Assembly (NCBI GenBank): GCA_035529405.1
Contig: DATKWV010000224.1
Span: forward strand, 1 to 10,032
Direction: 5' to 3'
Length of the DNA stretch: 10,032 nucleotides
DNA from: DATKWV01 sp035529405
Lineage (GTDB): Bacteria; Planctomycetota; Phycisphaerae; Sedimentisphaerales; Anaerobacaceae
Both the position numbers and the translations under genes were made by a program. Every line of letters begins with the position of its first letter. The first letter of the stretch is position 1. Below, piece by piece: positions 6,277-10,032 of this stretch. A model generated the notes under the pieces. That model saw nothing but the letters and a program-made list of their open reading frames with translations. It did not search any database and was not told the DNA's origin.

Positions 6277-7434
6277 TTATTTTTCCGCCCGGTTCGGCAA
6301 CGGAACATCCTGCCAGCCTTCGGTGCCGAAGCGAATGTCCCTTTCCACAAACTCCCAGACGACCAGCTTCTTGCCGGTAAGCAGGGCAGGCTTGCGGCTT
6401 AACTGCTGTCGTACCAGGGTGGACGCGCCGCCGTCGTTGACAAGGCTGGTCAGGCCCAGGCCGAGTTCATAAGCCAGGTGCTCGATAAATCCCGCAGCGC
6501 CGGGTTCGTCCCGACTGTATATGCGAAGGAAACTGTCTCCGATAATGAGAATCTCCGAATTCGGGTCATCGCGGTAAAGCTCACCGCTTTCAGCATCAAC
6601 CACCTGCGTGCAATTCAGCCACTGCGGTACAAACAACCGCTCAATCTGCGGCACCTGCATCATTTCAAGAATATCGCCGTATCGTGTGATAGTTACCGGT
6701 TTCAAAGAGTACCTGGCCGAACCTTTTTGCGCCCATTTTAATTCAAGAATTCTGTCTGCGACGGTCCCTGCGGCCAGGCGCACCCCTTCCGGCGACCAGT
6801 GGGTATCCTGCGAAAGATAAAACTTCGTATCATCGCCGGGTAACAAGCCCAGGCGCGCACGTGAAAAAACCGCAGAAAGGTCAATGACCTCTACCTGCAC
6901 TTGCCTGAGTCTGGATATAATTTCCAGCGTCTTAAGGTTGACCGGCCGTTTTGCCCGCGCTGCCCTGCGGGCAAGCATTTCCGGATAGATGCTCGCTTTG
7001 TTTGGTACCGGCACAACCAGCAGTCTGACCCCTCGTTTGGCTAATTGGTCGCGAAACGAAACAATCGCAGAGAAGATGTTGTCCCTGCTGCCATCCGACC
7101 CGTGTGGCCATGGCTGGACAAGGTACTGCACCGCCGGTCTGTAAAAAAACCACCCGGCCCGGCCCGGCAGGGCCTTGTCGCCGGCGCTTTTCAATATCAA
7201 AAACTGCACGTACTGGACCCACGGCCGCAGCCTGTGTGAAAGCCAGCATTTGTTTTCCAGGTCACTGTCAAAGGCTCTGAAGTTGGCTTTTGTCGGCGCC
7301 TGCAGAAACAACTCCGTGAACTGGGGCCTTTGTCCCTGACTTAGCTCAATCGCCACCTGGGTCAGGCCCACACCACAGACCACCACCAGAAAGGCGGCTG
7401 TAAGGAAGCTCCGAACTGCTCTGCTGTCGGCCAC
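6277..7434 (-). CDS. AlgJ/AlgX-type SGNH O-acetyltransferase
   Basis: Proteins of this group take an acetyl group supplied by an MBOAT partner and place it on polysaccharide hydroxyls in the periplasm. The 385-residue product has an N-terminal membrane anchor or uncleaved signal (hydrophobic residues 10-28). It has the DTHW motif at 210-213 (Asp210, His212) and GDSF at 299-302 with nucleophile Ser301. The Asp-x-His pair lies 89 residues before the Ser, close to the arrangement known in AlgX and AlgJ. GWFFYRP (94-100) also resembles the family's early GkegWLF-type segment. The start is GTG, with AGGAG 8 nt upstream; that AGGAG overlaps the TAG stop of the MBOAT gene, so translation is probably coupled. 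The polymer acetylated is unknown, and nothing here identifies alginate synthesis. Confidence 0.88.
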   Translation of the reverse strand: MADSRAVRSFLTAAFLVVVCGVGLTQVAIELSQGQRPQFTELFLQAPTKANFRAFDSDLENKCWLSHRLRPWVQYVQFLILKSAGDKALPGRAGWFFYRPAVQYLVQPWPHGSDGSRDNIFSAIVSFRDQLAKRGVRLLVVPVPNKASIYPEMLARRAARAKRPVNLKTLEIISRLRQVQVEVIDLSAVFSRARLGLLPGDDTKFYLSQDTHWSPEGVRLAAGTVADRILELKWAQKGSARYSLKPVTITRYGDILEMMQVPQIERLFVPQWLNCTQVVDAESGELYRDDPNSEILIIGDSFLRIYSRDEPGAAGFIEHLAYELGLGLTSLVNDGGASTLVRQQLSRKPALLTGKKLVVWEFVERDIRFGTEGWQDVPLPNRAEK

Positions 7435-7445
7435 TGTAATAACTC

Positions 7446-8885
7446 CTAAAACTTAAAGTACAGGAAAGAACTAAAGGACTGCCCGAACATGGTCATCAGT
7501 GACAGGCAGAACAAAACAATCAATACCACAGCCTTCAGCGGCGTGACGGTTCTGACCCAGTCAAAGGCCTGCAAAGGCCCAAAAAGCAACAAGGCACATA
7601 TCGCCATTATGATTAAACGGCCCTGAGTGTAGATTTCGCCGCTTAGCAGAAGCGAACCACCCTGTGCATCCGAGGCTGTGAACATAATTGCCAGAAGCCG
7701 CAGGGCGTCAGATACCGTCTCAGAGCGAAAGAATACCCAGCCGACCGTCACCAGAACAAATGTCAAAAACACGCGTACCGGCCCCGGCAGGCCCGAGTAA
7801 AAGGTTTTTCTGCCCATCAGCCGTTCAACAACCAGGAATATCCCGTGATATGTCCCCCAGATGATAAACGTCCAGTTTGCCCCGTGCCATAACCCGCACA
7901 ACAGAAATACCACGACCAGATTCAGGTACGAGCGTGCCGGGTCTGTTCTGCTGCCGCCCAGCGGGATGTAAAGGTAGTCCCTGAACCAGCTGGAAAGCGA
8001 TATGTGCCACCTTCTCCAGAACTGCGTAAAGCTGTCGGACAGGTAAGGGGCATTGAAGTTTCTGGGGCATTCGAAGCCGAACATCAGCCCCAGCCCTATA
8101 GCCATCTCCGAATAAGCGGAAAAATCAAAATACAACTGAAATGTGTACGCCGCCGCACCGAACCAGGCATCGACTGTACCGGGCGCCTCAGCAGCAAAGA
8201 CCGCATCGGCGACCTGGCCTGCAGCACCGGCAAGCAGGACCTTCTTTGCAAAGCCCAGTATAAACAATGCCGCACCGAACGAGAACTTCTCTATACTGTG
8301 TGTTCGGCCAACAAGCTGCTCGGCAAAAGCCGGAACCTGCTGCGACTTGCTGTCTATCGTTCCGTACCGCTGGATGGGGCCCGACAGAATCTGGGGAAAG
8401 AAAGAAACGTAACATGCGAAATCGAAAAACGACCGGGCCGGAACAGACTGACCGCGGTAAACATCGATTAGATAGCTGAGAATCTTAAAAGTATAAAACG
8501 ATACCCCCACCGGCAGCACAACGTGCAATACCGGTATGGCTTTGGCACCAAAAACAGCAATAGCAGAGTTGATGCTGTTCTGGGCAAACATAAAGTACTT
8601 GAAAAAACCCAGCACGCCCAGGTTTACCAGTACCGAACCTGCCAGCGCAGAGGATTTTCGTCGCCTGTTTTCGGACCCGGCCATAATGTTTGACAACACA
8701 TAGCTGCTCAAGGTGGCGCAAAATACAATAACGACAAACAAGGGATTGAGCCAGGCGTAGAAAACATAGCTGGCTAAGGCAAGAAACCCGTTGCGCAGCA
8801 GATTTCGCCTGCCCGGCAGAAGATAATACACCAGCAGTACGGTCGGCAGGAAATAAAACACGAATATGTGTGTGGTGAAACTCAT
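7446..8885 (-). CDS. MBOAT-family O-acyltransferase (AlgI-like)
   Basis: AlgI/DltB/PatA-type MBOAT proteins are multi-pass inner-membrane proteins that pass acyl groups from a cytoplasmic donor to the periplasmic side. The 479 residues contain many hydrophobic segments (for example about 8-23, 34-56, 82-100, 118-140, 203-222, 322-352, 372-386, 424-440, 452-468). Signature stretches are VGVSFYTFKILSYLIDVYRG (126-145), FPQILSGPIQRY (163-174), FWRRWHISLSSWFRDYLYIP (289-308) and GLWHGANWTFIIWG (331-344). His334 is the invariant MBOAT histidine. The late VGWVFFRSE and the end FSSFLYFKF are also AlgI-like. The ATG lies 3 nt after the lipoprotein stop and has no clear Shine-Dalgarno, so ribosomes probably re-initiate. 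The AlgJ-type gene directly downstream is the expected acceptor partner. Confidence 0.95.
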   Translation of the reverse strand: MSFTTHIFVFYFLPTVLLVYYLLPGRRNLLRNGFLALASYVFYAWLNPLFVVIVFCATLSSYVLSNIMAGSENRRRKSSALAGSVLVNLGVLGFFKYFMFAQNSINSAIAVFGAKAIPVLHVVLPVGVSFYTFKILSYLIDVYRGQSVPARSFFDFACYVSFFPQILSGPIQRYGTIDSKSQQVPAFAEQLVGRTHSIEKFSFGAALFILGFAKKVLLAGAAGQVADAVFAAEAPGTVDAWFGAAAYTFQLYFDFSAYSEMAIGLGLMFGFECPRNFNAPYLSDSFTQFWRRWHISLSSWFRDYLYIPLGGSRTDPARSYLNLVVVFLLCGLWHGANWTFIIWGTYHGIFLVVERLMGRKTFYSGLPGPVRVFLTFVLVTVGWVFFRSETVSDALRLLAIMFTASDAQGGSLLLSGEIYTQGRLIIMAICALLLFGPLQAFDWVRTVTPLKAVVLIVLFCLSLMTMFGQSFSSFLYFKF

Positions 8886-8888
8886 CGG

Positions 8889-9377
8889 CTATTTGACCAC
8901 GTTGTTGGACCAGACAGCCCAGTAAACAGGTTCTTTGCTCTGGTCAAAGTACCTGTTGATGATTCCGCCCATATAATAATCATCGATTGGCACCTCAAGA
9001 GCCATCCGATGCACATCCAGGGCCCTGAATCTTTTGATGTTTCCTCCTATTTCAGTAACTCTGCCGTCTGCAACGCTGTCACGGGATTTCAGAGGATTGT
9101 AATGGCCGACATAAATGAGTTTGGCATCGAGGTTTCCGCGGTGTACTTGGAGCACTTCGTACTTCATAACAAAGGCGTAGTCATACATAGCAATATCAGG
9201 CAAATCGCCTTTGATTTCGAGAAGTTTGGCTGTGACCTCGATGCTGCCTAAGGTCGTGACTTTGGCGTCCCTGCCAGTGTCGGGCTTCTTTGAACACGAA
9301 GTACATAGAATCACTATCAGGACAAATGCACATATCAGATTAGCGCTGCGGCGCAACCTTGCGTGTATGCGTGTCAT
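8889..9377 (-). CDS. Small lipoprotein of unknown function in the acetylation operon
   Basis: The 162-residue product has a basic N-terminus (MTRIHARLRR), a hydrophobic stretch (residues 12-25) and a lipobox-like CTSC, with Cys28 as the likely lipidated residue; SKK follows. The mature part is a compact, probably beta-rich domain, including YAFVMKYEVLQVHRGNLDAK and IYVGHYNPLK. It ends with a conserved-looking PIDDYYMGGIINRYF and WAVWSN. I do not recognise a named family. Its ATG overlaps the propeller gene's stop as ATGA, and AGGAG stands upstream; its own TAG is 3 nt before the MBOAT start. Such tight packing suggests it works with the acetylation proteins at the membrane (inference). A role in holding or presenting the polysaccharide is possible but unproven. 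Confidence 0.82.
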   Translation of the reverse strand: MTRIHARLRRSANLICAFVLIVILCTSCSKKPDTGRDAKVTTLGSIEVTAKLLEIKGDLPDIAMYDYAFVMKYEVLQVHRGNLDAKLIYVGHYNPLKSRDSVADGRVTEIGGNIKRFRALDVHRMALEVPIDDYYMGGIINRYFDQSKEPVYWAVWSNNVVK

Positions 9378-10032
9378 TTCTTTACTCCTATATCAGCATA
9401 AGTCCAGTGCGGTTCCCATCCGTCCGGCAGCACAAGCACCGGGCCGTCTCTGGTATTTTCATGCAATTGGCGCAGGGCAATACTTTGGCCGCCAATTGTC
9501 GGTGCATCTTGAAGTCGCATTATGGCCATTGGAGCGCCTGCCCTGGTGGGGTCGCCGTCTTCCCGGTCGTTTCCCGTAAAAAGTACATACCGGCTGTCGG
9601 GAGAAACAACACCTCCGTAGATATGGCGTCCATCCTCTCCATATACAAGGCTTCGCTGAGTTCCTTCACCGTCTGCCATCCACAACTGTGTCCATCCGTT
9701 TCCATTATTGCCCTGCTGGTTCGGCGGGCGATAGGAAAAGATAAGGTGTCTGGAATCGGCAAACCAGTCGGGCGTACAGGTATTGACCCTGTTGACCGCA
9801 TTTGCTGCGCCTGTGGCAATCTCCATCCGGGCCACCGACCAGCCGGTACCGAACGAATTGGCAACACCACACAGCCATTTTCCGTCCGGCGACCACGAAA
9901 CCTGCTGAAAAAAGCCCTGCCGGCTGAGCCTGCCGACGACCTCTTTTGTGGACAGGTCAACAAAGTAAATGCCCTTTGCTGACATACACGCGATTCTTTT
10001 GCCCTGCGGACCCCAGGATGCCCACGTGTATT
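9374..10032 (-). CDS. TolB/PD40-type beta-propeller protein, C-terminal part (partial)
   Basis: The reading frame stays open to the right window edge, so the gene starts outside; 218 complete codons are visible. Repeating blade motifs are clear: YTWASWGPQGKRIAC near the edge, QVSWSPDGKWLCGVA, CTPDWFADSRHLIFSY and GVVSPDSRYVLFTGND. These follow the WSPDGk-hhh pattern of PD40/TolB-like WD40 propellers, which usually bind proteins or ligands in the periplasm rather than catalyse. The Met at 9985 is internal and lies inside a blade, so it is not the start. The TGA overlaps the lipoprotein's ATG (ATGA), so the two are co-translated. The N-terminus, and with it export signals or a fused domain such as a kinase or sensor, cannot be seen. 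Confidence 0.85.
   Translation of the reverse strand, partial: YTWASWGPQGKRIACMSAKGIYFVDLSTKEVVGRLSRQGFFQQVSWSPDGKWLCGVANSFGTGWSVARMEIATGAANAVNRVNTCTPDWFADSRHLIFSYRPPNQQGNNGNGWTQLWMADGEGTQRSLVYGEDGRHIYGGVVSPDSRYVLFTGNDREDGDPTRAGAPMAIMRLQDAPTIGGQSIALRQLHENTRDGPVLVLPDGWEPHWTYADIGVKK

Noticed and set aside
6277..8885. Alginate biosynthesis locus
   Set aside because: The MBOAT and SGNH proteins resemble AlgI and AlgJ/AlgX, but no alginate polymerase, epimerase or lyase is visible. Many other polymers use the same acetylation pair.
1..10032. CRISPR array, tRNA, rRNA, insertion sequence or phage genes
   Set aside because: No regularly spaced direct repeats, cloverleaf-like sequence, transposase or integrase motifs were seen on either strand.

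Overview
All convincing genes in this window lie on the minus strand, so the window is described from its right end (upstream) to its left end (downstream). The gene content is secreted glycosidase-like protein, Gfo/Idh/MocA oxidoreductase, DegT aminotransferase, PIG-L deacetylase and AlgI/AlgJ-type acetylation genes, with G+C near 50% and strong GGAGG ribosome binding sites. This suits an environmental bacterium of the Planctomycetota (Phycisphaerae/Sedimentisphaerales-like) or a related PVC lineage. That placement is inference from gene style; no marker gene is present.

Region A (10032 to 6277) is a tightly packed four-gene run. It holds the C-terminal part of a TolB/PD40-type beta-propeller (cut by the window edge), a small lipoprotein of unknown function, an MBOAT O-acyltransferase of the AlgI type, and an AlgJ/AlgX-type SGNH O-acetyltransferase. 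Joints are an ATGA overlap, a 3-nt gap, and a stop codon lying inside the next gene's Shine-Dalgarno sequence. MBOAT plus AlgJ is the known core for moving acetyl groups across the inner membrane onto an exported polysaccharide. The lipoprotein and propeller are candidate extra parts of that machine.

Region B (6276 to 673) begins with a possible own promoter (TTGAGA-16-TAAAAT) and an inverted repeat in the leader. It then carries a Gfo/Idh/MocA oxidoreductase, a DegT/DnrJ/EryC1/StrS aminotransferase, a secreted six-hairpin-glycosidase-like protein and a PIG-L (LmbE-like) N-deacetylase, with gaps of 22 to 31 nt. The first two could oxidise and then transaminate a sugar or cyclitol. PIG-L could remove an N-acetyl group, and the secreted protein could act on a glycan outside the cytoplasm. 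With region A, the simplest reading is a locus that makes and decorates an acetylated, amino-sugar-containing extracellular glycan or glycoconjugate. The real substrate cannot be read from the sequence.

Region C (672 to 1) is AT-richer and mostly non-coding. It holds a copy of a widespread dispersed hairpin repeat (the CCTGAGCTTGTCGAAGG type), a 14-bp dyad, a possible promoter, a short unrecognised ORF that may be a frameshifted remnant, and what looks like the start of another gene running off the left edge.
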